DNA of 64,000 bases, taken from contig NZ_JAKSXW010000130.1 in NCBI RefSeq assembly GCF_022829405.1, positions 62,001 to 126,000 on the forward strand. Reading direction: 5' to 3'. Under the pieces are notes generated by a model. It was not told the DNA's origin, searched no databases, and saw only the letters and a list, made by a program, of their open reading frames with translations. The DNA comes from Methylobacterium sp. J-076. Its GTDB lineage: Bacteria; Pseudomonadota; Alphaproteobacteria; Rhizobiales; Beijerinckiaceae. This document shows positions 38,301-46,475 of the stretch, piece by piece. How positions within the stretch are numbered: position 1 is the first letter of the stretch; each line of letters begins with the position of its first letter. Both the position numbers and the translations under genes were made by a program.

Positions 38301-39659
38301 ATGACGACCGAGACGATGATCGACAGCCCGACTCGCCGGCACCGTTCCACGCTGCCCGGCCCTCTCCTGGCCCTGCTCGCCCTGCTCGCGGCGGCCATCG
38401 GCTTCGCCGGGCCGGCCCAGGCGCAGCTCCAGCTGCGAATCGGCGGGGGCAGCTTCCAGCCCATGCCCATCGCGGTGGCCGAGTTCGGCGGCGATCCGAG
38501 CCTGGGCGGGCTCGTGAGCGGCGTCGTCACCAACAACCTGCGCCGTTCGGGCTATTTCACGCCCCTGGAGCGCGCCCGCTTCCCCGAGAACCCGCCCTTC
38601 GACGCCGCGCCGAACTTCGAGAAGTGGCGGGCCACGGGGGTGCAGGGCCTCGTCACCGGCCGGGTCGTGCGCGACGCCGGCGGGCGGCTGAAGGTGGAGT
38701 TCCGCCTCTGGGACGTGACCTCCGGCCAGCAGATGATCGGCCAGCAATACGCCACCGATCCGGCCAATGCCCGCCGCACCGGGCACCTCGTCTCGGACCA
38801 GGTCTACACGAAGATCACCGGCCTCGGGCCGTGGTTCGACAGCCGCATCGCCTTCGTGGACGAGACCGGCCCGAAGGAGAACCGCCGCAAGCGCCTGATG
38901 GTGATGGACCAGGACGGCGCCAACGTCCGCGCCATCACCAGCGGCGAGATGTCGATCGTCGCCCCGCGCTACTCGCCCACCACCCAGGACATCGCCTTCA
39001 TGGCCCAGGCCAGCGGACACCAGCCGCGGGTGCAGGTCATCAACCTCGAGACCGGCTCCCGGACGGCCTTCGGCTCGGTGGATTCCATGAGCGCGAGCCC
39101 GCGCTTCTCCCCCGATGGCCGCCGCCTCGTGATGAGCGTGCAGCAGGGCGGCAACGCCGACATCGTGACCATGGACATCGCCTCGAAGGTGCAGAAGCCG
39201 ATCACCAGCGGACTGGCCATCGACACCTCGCCGACCTATGCGCCGGACGGCAGCCAGATCGCCTTCGAATCGGACCGTGGCGGCTCGCAGCAGGTCTACG
39301 TCATGGGTGCGGACGGCTCGAACCCGCACCGCATCACCTTCGGCACCGGCTCGGCGTCTCAGCCGGCATGGTCGCCCCGGGGGGACCTGATCGCCTACAC
39401 CCGCCAGCGCAACGGTGGCTTCGCCATCTGCGTCGCCAAGACGGACGGGACCGGCGAGCGCGTCCTCACCGAGGGCTTCCACAACGAGAGCCCGTCCTTC
39501 TCGCCGAACGGGCAGTACGTGGTGTTCTTCCGCGATCCGGGCGGCCAGGGCGGCGGCAAGCTGTTCATGGTCGACATCACCGGCCACGTGGAGCAGCCCG
39601 TGCCGACCCCGAGCTACGCCTCCGACCCCACTTGGTCGCCCCTCCTGGCGGGGCGCTGA
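38301..39659 (+). CDS. tolB: Tol-Pal protein TolB
   Basis: Periplasmic beta-propeller component of the Tol system, 452 residues. The signal peptide spans LLALLALLAAAIGFAGPAQA. The N-terminal TolB domain (PMPIAVAEFGGDPSLGG, NLRRSGYFTPL) follows. A six-bladed propeller with PD40 repeats comes next: SPRFSPDGRRLVMS, SPTYAPDGSQIAFES, QPAWSPRGDLIAYT, SPSFSPNGQYVVFF. ATG 38301 and ATG 38316 are both possible starts. It lies 40 bp after tolA. The usual next gene, pal, is not found downstream in this window. Confidence 0.95.
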   Translation: MTTETMIDSPTRRHRSTLPGPLLALLALLAAAIGFAGPAQAQLQLRIGGGSFQPMPIAVAEFGGDPSLGGLVSGVVTNNLRRSGYFTPLERARFPENPPFDAAPNFEKWRATGVQGLVTGRVVRDAGGRLKVEFRLWDVTSGQQMIGQQYATDPANARRTGHLVSDQVYTKITGLGPWFDSRIAFVDETGPKENRRKRLMVMDQDGANVRAITSGEMSIVAPRYSPTTQDIAFMAQASGHQPRVQVINLETGSRTAFGSVDSMSASPRFSPDGRRLVMSVQQGGNADIVTMDIASKVQKPITSGLAIDTSPTYAPDGSQIAFESDRGGSQQVYVMGADGSNPHRITFGTGSASQPAWSPRGDLIAYTRQRNGGFAICVAKTDGTGERVLTEGFHNESPSFSPNGQYVVFFRDPGGQGGGKLFMVDITGHVEQPVPTPSYASDPTWSPLLAGR

Positions 39660-39801
39660 GTCCGGTATCGGACATAGTGTCGCTTCCCCGGCCGGGGCAC
39701 ACGCCGTCAGCTTTTCGCTAACCCCGGTCTGGCAGGAAAGGTGTGGACGATCCGGTTGTGTCATCGCGACCGGACCCGGCGCCCTCGCTCGCGGAAGACC
39801 T

Positions 39802-40203
39802 ATGCCCTTCACCGGCTTCCCGCCTGTCCTCCTCGTCGAGGACGTGCCGATGGTGGCGGAGGTGGTGCAGGCCATCCTGGGCCGCCTCGGCTTCCATGAG
39901 ATCGATTTGGCCGCCGACGGCAGCGCGGCGCTCGACCACTTGGCGGAGCGCCGCTACGGGCTCGTCATCTCCGACTGGAACATGACGCCGATGACGGGCT
40001 ACGAGCTCCTCCGGCGGGTGCGCTCGGATCGGGCGATGCGCGAGATCCCGTTCATCATCATGACGACGCAGGCCAATGCCGATTGCTTCCCCGCCGCGCG
40101 CCGCGCCGGGGTCAACGCCTGCCTGATCAAGCCCTTCACCCCCGCGGCGCTGCGCGAGACCATCGTTTCGGTGTGCAGCCCCGTCCGCGCCCGGGCGGTC
40201 TGA
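39802..40203 (+). CDS. Single-domain CheY-like response regulator
   Basis: A 133-residue receiver domain, no output domain. The acidic pair lies in VLLVEDVPMV. The phospho-acceptor Asp lies in LVISDWNMTPMTG, the Thr in IIMTTQANAD, and the Lys in CLIKPFTPAA. It would receive phosphate from a histidine kinase or shuttle in a phosphorelay. GCGGAAGACCT gives a modest ribosome site for ATG 39802; a longer frame from 39415 overlaps tolB and is discounted. It is convergent with the MFS gene 17 bp away. Confidence 0.88.
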   Translation: MPFTGFPPVLLVEDVPMVAEVVQAILGRLGFHEIDLAADGSAALDHLAERRYGLVISDWNMTPMTGYELLRRVRSDRAMREIPFIIMTTQANADCFPAARRAGVNACLIKPFTPAALRETIVSVCSPVRARAV

Positions 40204-40219
40204 CGGCGGCGCCCGCCTC

Positions 40220-41452
40220 TCAGGCCTGCGTCAGCAGCCGGTCCCGCGCCTTCAGCGGCGGGAACAGGCGCCCCCACAGGGCCGCCACCCCGATCGTGGC
40301 GAGGCCGCCGAGGACCACCGCCGGCACCGCCCCCACAGCCGCGGCCAGCAGGCCCGATTCGAACTCCCCGAGCTCGTTCGAGGCGCCGATGAACACGGTG
40401 TTCACCGCCGCCACCCGCCCCCGCATCGCGTCCGGCGTCTCGCCCTGCACGAAGCTCTGGCGGACGTAGACGGAGATCATGTCGGCGGCGCCGGTGACGA
40501 ACAGGCAGGCCATGGAGAGCGGCAGGGAGGTCGAGAGGCCGAAGGCCACCGTCGCCACGCCGAACACCGCCACCGCCCGCAGCATCCGCACGCCCGCATG
40601 GCGCCGCAGGGGGTAGTAGGCGAGGAGCACGGCGGTGGTGACGGCGCCCGCCGCCGGCATGCTCCGCAGCAGGCCGAGGCCGAGGGGCCCAACATGCAGC
40701 ACGGAGGCCGCGTAGATCGGGAGCAGCGCCGTGGCGCCGCCGAACAGCACCGCGAACAGGTCGAGGCTGATGGCACCGAGCACCACCGGCTGCGAGCGGA
40801 TGTAGCCGATGCCCGCGAGCAGCGCCGCCCAGGTGATCGCTGGCCGCTCGGTGACCGGTGCGGGGCGGTGGCGGATGAGGGCGACGGCGATACTCGCCAG
40901 GGCGAAGCTCGTGCCCGCCGCGGCGAACACCACCTTCGGTCCGAGGGCGTAGAGCAGGCCCCCCAGCGCCGGCCCCATCACCGAGGCGGTTTGCCAGAGG
41001 GAGGCGTTCCAGGCGATTGCCGAGCCGAACAGCTCCGTCGGCACGAGGGTCGGCAGCAGGGCCTGGAGGGCCGGGTTGGCGAAGGCGCGGGCGGTGCCGA
41101 CCACCACCACCAGGGCGTAGAGCGGCCAGACGGCGCTCGCACCGCTCAGCGCGTAGGCGAGGAGGCCGAAGCTCGCCACGGCCTGGAGGGCGAAGGCGGC
41201 GGACCCGACGATGCGCCGCTCGTAGACGTCGGCGACGTGGCCGCTCACCAGGGCGCTGAGCATGGCCGGCAGGAACCCCGCGAGGCCGACGAGGCCGAGG
41301 GCCAGGGCGGAATGCGTGAGGTCGTAGACGAACCAGCCGATGGCCACGGCCTGCATCTGATAGGCGAGGCCGGTGAGGAAGCGCGCCCCACCGAACAGCC
41401 GGAAATCGCCGATGGCGAAGACGGCCCACCCGGATTCTGTTCTCTCGGACAT
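40220..41452 (-). CDS. MFS transporter (EntS-like exporter family)
   Basis: A 410-residue major facilitator with about 12 hydrophobic segments. The N-terminal pattern FGGARFLTGLAYQMQAVAIG and the HVADVYERRIV loop between helices 2 and 3 fit the MFS_3/EntS group, whose members often export siderophores or drugs. The later EFESGLLAAAVGAVPAVV helix region is also typical. A siderophore synthesis gene is not nearby, so the cargo is unknown. ATG 41452 is the first start of the MFS fold; the longer open frame upstream is antisense to divL. Confidence 0.88.
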   Translation of the reverse strand: MSERTESGWAVFAIGDFRLFGGARFLTGLAYQMQAVAIGWFVYDLTHSALALGLVGLAGFLPAMLSALVSGHVADVYERRIVGSAAFALQAVASFGLLAYALSGASAVWPLYALVVVVGTARAFANPALQALLPTLVPTELFGSAIAWNASLWQTASVMGPALGGLLYALGPKVVFAAAGTSFALASIAVALIRHRPAPVTERPAITWAALLAGIGYIRSQPVVLGAISLDLFAVLFGGATALLPIYAASVLHVGPLGLGLLRSMPAAGAVTTAVLLAYYPLRRHAGVRMLRAVAVFGVATVAFGLSTSLPLSMACLFVTGAADMISVYVRQSFVQGETPDAMRGRVAAVNTVFIGASNELGEFESGLLAAAVGAVPAVVLGGLATIGVAALWGRLFPPLKARDRLLTQA

Positions 41453-41604
41453 CCCGCTTCCGTGGGCCTCGGGCCGGGCGAGATCAAGCGCGGCGGTGCG
41501 ATCCGGTGGCACGACCCATGTTTCCGGATGACATCGGCGCAGGCCGCCGCCGACCTGCGCCATCCTGCGCCCGCGCCACCGGGATGGCGGGCGCGGGGGC
41601 GGCC

Positions 41605-44124
41605 CTAGGCAACCGAGATCCGCGAGCGCTCGGTGCGGGGCATGGGCGTGTGGCGGGGCTCGTCCGGTGCCTGGAGGGGGAAGATGCAGGTGACGCAGGT
41701 GCCGATGCCCTGCTCGGATTCCAGCTCCACCCGGCCCCCGTGAAGCTCCACGAAGGAGCGGACGATGGAGAGGCCCAGCCCCACCCCCCGGTGGCGGGTG
41801 CCGCGGGTGTGGCTTTCGAATCGGTTGAAGACGAGGTCCCGGACCTCGGGGGTCATGCCGCAGCCGTGGTCGCGCACGCTGAGGATCAGGTCGCGCGCCG
41901 AGCGGCGGGCCGCGATCTCCACCCGCTGGCCGGGATCCGAGAAGCCCACCGCGTTGGAGAGCAGGTTGAACAGGATCTGCCGGATCCGTTTTCCGTCGGC
42001 CCGGACGCTGCCGACATCCTCCGCCACGTCCACGGAGAGGGCGATGCGCGCCTCGGCGAGCCGGTCCTCCAGGCCGCGCACGGCCGCATCGACGGTGGCC
42101 TGCACGTCCACGTCCTCGCGCTGCAGCTCCAGGGAGCCGGCATCGATGGAGGCGAGGTCGAGGATGTCGTTGATCATCACCAGCAGGGCGCCGGACGAGC
42201 GCATGATGTGGTCGGCATATTCCCGCTGCCGGGTGTTGAGGTCGCCAACCGTCTCGTCCCCGAGGAGCTGGGTGAAACCGATGATGTTGGTGAGGGGTGA
42301 GCGCAGCTCGTAGGAGACGTGGTGGACGAAGGTGTCCCGCAGGTCGGCCGCCTTCTCCAGCGCCTCGTTCTTCTCGGTGAGCATCCGCTCGACGTTCACG
42401 CTGGCGGTGACGTCGATGAGGGTCAGCAGGGTCGCGCCCTCCGGCAGGGGCTGTATCGCGCAGTCGAGGACGGTGCCGTCCACCATCTCGATCCGCCGGG
42501 CCAGGGCCGCCCGGGCCTCCAGGCCGACCACCGCGTCGCGGATGTCGAGCCACTGGTTCTCGGCCGGGGCGAAGGCCTTGCACCGGGCGATCACCGCATC
42601 GACGTGCGGCCTTGCGTCCACCATCTCCTGCTCGAGGCGCCACGCTGTCGTGAAGGCGCGGTTGGCGAGCTGCAGGCGCCCGTCCGCGCCGAACACCGCC
42701 ACCGGCTCGGCCAGGGTGTCGAGGGTCTCGGCCTGGAGGCGGCGCAGGGCGTTGTAGCGCGACTCGGCGTTGAGCCGGTCCGACATGTCCTCGAACAGGT
42801 AGGTCAGGCCGCCCTGTGGGTTGGGGTCGGCCACGACGCGCAGCGTGCGGCCGTCGGGGAGATACCACCACGCCTGGTTCGCCTCGGCGGCGCGGTAGGC
42901 GGCGAGCACCCCGTGTTTCCACGCGCGGAAATCCGCGTGCTCCTCCAGCTTCCGCTGGGAGCGCAGGTGATCGAGGATCTCCCCGTCGGAGGGGCGGCTG
43001 TCGAGGAAGGCCTGATCGAGGTCCCAGAGCGCCCGGTAGGCGGTGTTGTGGAAGATCAGCCGCTGGCCGACGTCGAACATGGCCACGGCGGTGGGCAATT
43101 GATCGAGGGTGCGCGCGTTGGCGTTCATCTGCTGCTGGAGGTCGGCGCGGACGCTCTCCAGTTCCGAGACGTCCACGGCGATGCCGACCTTCCCCCCGTC
43201 GAGGGAAGCCTCGTACACGTCGAGGACGTGGCGGGTGCCCGCCACCACTGCGGAGACCCGCGTCGCCCGGCGGGACGCGCCGGCGCTGAGCGTGGCCTCC
43301 TCGCGGACGATCGTCTCCCGCGCCGGCCGGTCGAGCAGTTCGAGCCCCGCATCGAGGGTGGCCTCGCGGCTCCCCGCCTCGACGGCGGCCACGTAGGCGG
43401 CATTCACCCAGGCGAGCGCCCCATCCCTGTTGCGCCGCCAGACCGGCTGCGGAATCGCATCGAGGAGGCTCGACAGGGCCGAGAGGCCGCGGCGGGTCTC
43501 ATCGAGGGTGATCCGCAGGTCGGCGATCTCCCGCCGCTCGGAGCTGGTCTCGCGCAGGCGGAGCAGGGCCCGCCCGGCCACCGTCCGCCCCTGGGCCTCG
43601 ATGCTGCGGCCGGTCTGGGTCCGCAGGTCGAGGGAGAAGCCGCTGCCGCGGGTGAGCAGCGTCTCCAGGGCGGCCTCCACGGCATGGGCGTCGGCGGCGA
43701 TGAGCCACGCGCCGAAGGCGAGGACGCGCCGGGCCGAGCCCGCCGCCGGGCGGTCGCCGTCCAGGGCGATGCCGACATCGCCCTCGATCACCGGCTCGCT
43801 CGCCTCGTCCCAGGTGATGACGACCTGCCGGTCGGCGTTGAGGAGCATCTCCGCCCGGTCGTGCGCGCCGCGCAGGATGTTGAGGGCCGCGACGAGATCC
43901 TGCTCCCGGCGGGTCCAGCGGGCGCGCTCGTACAGATAGAGAAGGGCCACGATCACGGCGAAGGCCACGAGCCCGCCGAACACGGCGAGCCCGGCCACGC
44001 CGTGCATTTCCCGCGGTCCGTGGGTGGCCGGGACTTCCGGCATTTCCGCAAAGGCCGCGCCTGCTGCGAACAGCGCGAGAATCCCCACGCCGACCCGCAG
44101 CTGCGCCGCACGTCCGACCCGCAT
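41605..44124 (-). CDS. divL: DivL-type pseudo histidine kinase
   Basis: Membrane-anchored PAS histidine-kinase-like protein, 839 residues from ATG 44124 (GTG 44184 possible). It has a signal-like N-terminus and a membrane helix (AGLAVFGGLVAFAVIVALLYLYE). Several PAS-like segments follow, then an H-box FVHHVSYELRSPLTN. Tyr605 replaces the phospho-accepting His of the usual SHELRTP. The ATP domain is intact (NLLSNAVGFS, DHGCGM, GVGLGLSIV). Tyr at this place is the hallmark of DivL, which controls CckA and CtrA in Caulobacter. ahcY is the next gene in the opposite reading order on the same strand, a rhizobial pairing. Confidence 0.88.
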   Translation of the reverse strand: MRVGRAAQLRVGVGILALFAAGAAFAEMPEVPATHGPREMHGVAGLAVFGGLVAFAVIVALLYLYERARWTRREQDLVAALNILRGAHDRAEMLLNADRQVVITWDEASEPVIEGDVGIALDGDRPAAGSARRVLAFGAWLIAADAHAVEAALETLLTRGSGFSLDLRTQTGRSIEAQGRTVAGRALLRLRETSSERREIADLRITLDETRRGLSALSSLLDAIPQPVWRRNRDGALAWVNAAYVAAVEAGSREATLDAGLELLDRPARETIVREEATLSAGASRRATRVSAVVAGTRHVLDVYEASLDGGKVGIAVDVSELESVRADLQQQMNANARTLDQLPTAVAMFDVGQRLIFHNTAYRALWDLDQAFLDSRPSDGEILDHLRSQRKLEEHADFRAWKHGVLAAYRAAEANQAWWYLPDGRTLRVVADPNPQGGLTYLFEDMSDRLNAESRYNALRRLQAETLDTLAEPVAVFGADGRLQLANRAFTTAWRLEQEMVDARPHVDAVIARCKAFAPAENQWLDIRDAVVGLEARAALARRIEMVDGTVLDCAIQPLPEGATLLTLIDVTASVNVERMLTEKNEALEKAADLRDTFVHHVSYELRSPLTNIIGFTQLLGDETVGDLNTRQREYADHIMRSSGALLVMINDILDLASIDAGSLELQREDVDVQATVDAAVRGLEDRLAEARIALSVDVAEDVGSVRADGKRIRQILFNLLSNAVGFSDPGQRVEIAARRSARDLILSVRDHGCGMTPEVRDLVFNRFESHTRGTRHRGVGLGLSIVRSFVELHGGRVELESEQGIGTCVTCIFPLQAPDEPRHTPMPRTERSRISVA

Positions 44125-44361
44125 TCGCCCTGCCCCCAAAGCTCTCGTCACCGCCGGCGTGCGCCCGCGCGGCGCGAAACGCACCGTCGCTGCCGCAGCC
44201 CCGTCGGAGCCACGGCGGAACGCCCTGTTACTGAGTCGCGGGCACCTTACCGTGGGGGAGATTCCGGCCGGAAGGAGAACGAAGCGTGGCCGTGGCCGCG
44301 GCGGGTAAATCGCCCGTTAACGACACTCAGAAGACACACCCGAATGTGCGGTTTTCGACTT

Positions 44362-44397
44362 GACAAACGAAAGGCCCGGCGAGGGACGCCGGGCCTT
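44362..44397 (-). terminator. Terminator after ahcY
   Basis: On the minus strand AAGGCCCGGC pairs with GCCGGGCCTT (44371-44380 with 44388-44397), followed by TTCGTTTGTC. It ends the ahcY transcript 24 bp after the stop. The stem is symmetrical and could also work for plus-strand transcripts. Confidence 0.75.
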
Positions 44398-44420
44398 CTG
44401 TTGTACCGTGTCTGATAGTT

Positions 44421-45821
44421 CTAGTAGCGGTAGTGATCAGGCTTGAACGGGCCGCTTTCGGCGACGCCGATATACGCCGCCTGGTCCGGCCGCAGCTTCG
44501 ACAGGGTGGCGCCGACCTTCGCGAGGTGGAGGGCGGCGACCTTCTCGTCGAGGGCCTTGGGCAGGGTGTAGACCTGCCGCTCGTACCGGCCCGGGTTGGT
44601 CCAGAGTTCGATCTGGGCCAGCGTCTGGTTGCTGAACGAGGCCGACATCACGAAGGACGGATGGCCCGTCGCGTTGCCGAGGTTCACGAGGCGCCCCTCC
44701 GACAGGAGGATGATGCGGTGGCCGTCGGCGAACTCGATCTCGTCCACCTGCGGCTTAATGTTCGACCACCTGAGGTTCTTCAGGCCGGCGACCTGAATCT
44801 CGTTGTCGAAGTGGCCGATGTTGCAGACGATCGCCCGGTCCTTCATCGCCCGCATGTGGTCGAGGGTGATGATGTCGCGGTTGCCCGTGGCGGTGACGAA
44901 GATGTCGGCGCGCGGGGCGGCGTCCTCCATCGTCACGACCTCGTAGCCCTCCATCGCCGCCTGGAGCGCGCAGATCGGGTCGATCTCCGACACCATCACG
45001 CGGCAGCCGGCGTTGCGCAGGGAGGCGGCCGAGCCCTTGCCCACGTCGCCGAAGCCCGCGACCATGGCGACCTTGCCGGCCATCATCACGTCGGTGCCCC
45101 GGCGGATGCCGTCGACCAGCGACTCCTTGCAGCCGTAGAGGTTGTCGAACTTCGACTTGGTGACCGAGTCGTTCACGTTGATCGCCGGGAAGAGCAGCTT
45201 GCCCTCCTTGGCGAGGACGTAGAGGCGGTGCACGCCCGTGGTCGTCTCCTCGGAGACGCCCTTGATCGCCTCGGCGAGGCCGGCAAACCAGCCCTTCGGC
45301 TTCTCGGCGAGCTTCTTCTTCAGCAGCGCGAAGAAGATCTCCTCCTCCTCGCTCTCCGGCTTGTCGAGGAAGGCGGTGTCGCCGTTCTCGGCGCGCAGGC
45401 CGAGGTGGACGAACATGGTCGCGTCGCCGCCGTCGTCGAGGATCATGTTCGGCATGCCGCCGTCATGCCAGTCGAACAGGCGCGAGGTGTAGTCCCAGTA
45501 CTCCTCCAGGGTCTCGCCCTTCACGGCGAAGACCGGGATGCCGGCGGCGGCGATGGCCGCGGCGGCGTGGTCCTGGGTCGAGTAGATGTTGCACGAGACC
45601 CAGCGGATGTCGGCGCCGAGGGACTTCAGCGTCTCGATCAGGACCGCGGTCTGGATCGTCATGTGGAGCGAGCCGGCGATCTTGGCGCCCTTCAGGGGCT
45701 GCCGCGCGCCGTACTCCTCGCGGATGGCCATCAGGCCGGGCATCTCGCTTTCGGCGATGGAGATTTCCTTCCGGCCGTACTCGGCCAGCCCGATATCCCT
45801 GACGACGTAATCCTTGGCCAT
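44421..45821 (-). CDS. ahcY: S-adenosylhomocysteine hydrolase
   Basis: Reversibly splits S-adenosylhomocysteine to adenosine and homocysteine, keeping methylation running; NAD-dependent. The 466 residues include [13 protein letters not shown] near the N-terminus and the NAD-binding [12 protein letters not shown]. The [11 protein letters not shown] segment, GHFDNEIQV and the C-terminal KPDHYRY are also present. ATG 45821 follows GGAGGGCTGC on the minus strand. A strong palindrome lies 70 bp upstream. It neighbours divL, as in related genomes. Confidence 0.97.
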   Translation of the reverse strand: MAKDYVVRDIGLAEYGRKEISIAESEMPGLMAIREEYGARQPLKGAKIAGSLHMTIQTAVLIETLKSLGADIRWVSCNIYSTQDHAAAAIAAAGIPVFAVKGETLEEYWDYTSRLFDWHDGGMPNMILDDGGDATMFVHLGLRAENGDTAFLDKPESEEEEIFFALLKKKLAEKPKGWFAGLAEAIKGVSEETTTGVHRLYVLAKEGKLLFPAINVNDSVTKSKFDNLYGCKESLVDGIRRGTDVMMAGKVAMVAGFGDVGKGSAASLRNAGCRVMVSEIDPICALQAAMEGYEVVTMEDAAPRADIFVTATGNRDIITLDHMRAMKDRAIVCNIGHFDNEIQVAGLKNLRWSNIKPQVDEIEFADGHRIILLSEGRLVNLGNATGHPSFVMSASFSNQTLAQIELWTNPGRYERQVYTLPKALDEKVAALHLAKVGATLSKLRPDQAAYIGVAESGPFKPDHYRY

Positions 45822-45891
45822 GCAGCCCTCCGCGCTCGCGTTGCGATCCGGGGGCCGGACTAGCACTTCGCGGGCGGGGAAGCAATCAAGA

Positions 45892-45909
45892 CATAAAGAT
45901 GTCTTTATG
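45892..45909. promoter_or_regulatory. Palindromic operator candidate before ahcY
   Basis: CATAAAGA-TG-TCTTTATG, exact 8-bp arms with a 2-base spacer, 70 bp upstream of the ahcY start. Its A/T content contrasts sharply with the surroundings. ArsR-family SahR repressors of proteobacteria control ahcY and methionine-cycle genes through similar sites; this identity is inferred, not seen. Confidence 0.6.
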
Positions 45910-45952
45910 CGTTGTGGCGGTGGCGCCGGGCCGGTGGCCCGGCGCAGCCCCC

Positions 45953-46375
45953 TCAGTGGCGGCGGCCGGAGCGCATCAGCAGCCCGAAGCCGAAGGCCAC
46001 GGCCGCCACCAGGGCGAGGGTGGTCCCGCGGTTCTCGTCGGCGCGGCGGGCGATATCCCGGCCGTGGTGGACCGCCTGCGAGCGGACCTGCCGGCCGCGC
46101 TGGACGGCCTCGTCGGCGAAGGCCTCGCCGCGGGAGCGCGCCTCGTCGGCCAGGGCGCGGGCGCGGTTGCGGCCGTCCTCGTAGAGATGCTCACCATCCC
46201 GGCGCAGGTCGTGGGCGGTCTCCCGCGCCCGGCCGTAGGCGTACTGGGCGGCACCGGCCGCCTGATCGAGGGCGCCTTCGACCTGCCGGCCGGGCTGCCC
46301 GCGCAGGGCCCCCGTGGCGGTCTTCACCCGGCCGCGGATGTGGCGGATCCCGCCTTCCATACGATCTCTGTTCAT
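45953..46375 (-). CDS. CsbD-family stress protein with C-terminal membrane helix
   Basis: A 140-residue protein. The N-terminus matches CsbD ([34 protein letters not shown]). A helical, Arg/Glu/Ala-rich middle follows, and then one C-terminal hydrophobic helix ([19 protein letters not shown]). CsbD proteins are general-stress induced; the role is not known. ATG 46375 is the natural start. It lies 100 bp after kup on the same strand. Confidence 0.82.
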   Translation of the reverse strand: MNRDRMEGGIRHIRGRVKTATGALRGQPGRQVEGALDQAAGAAQYAYGRARETAHDLRRDGEHLYEDGRNRARALADEARSRGEAFADEAVQRGRQVRSQAVHHGRDIARRADENRGTTLALVAAVAFGFGLLMRSGRRH

Positions 46376-46475
46376 CGGACGTCTCCGTCGTTGCGGCAGC
46401 GGCCCGTGGCCGACTGCCCATTCAGGCGACTCGAACGGCGGCGGGCCGCCAAGGTTCCACCAGAGTGTTTCGCCT

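Noticed and set aside
40220..42922. 900-codon fusion of the MFS protein with an upstream part
   Set aside because: The upstream part is Arg/Pro-rich and lies in a different frame of the DivL gene on the same strand; the MFS fold starts at 41452.
45822..45910. Leader of ahcY considered as an SAH riboswitch
   Set aside because: No SAH aptamer core recognised; the clear signal is a DNA palindrome instead.
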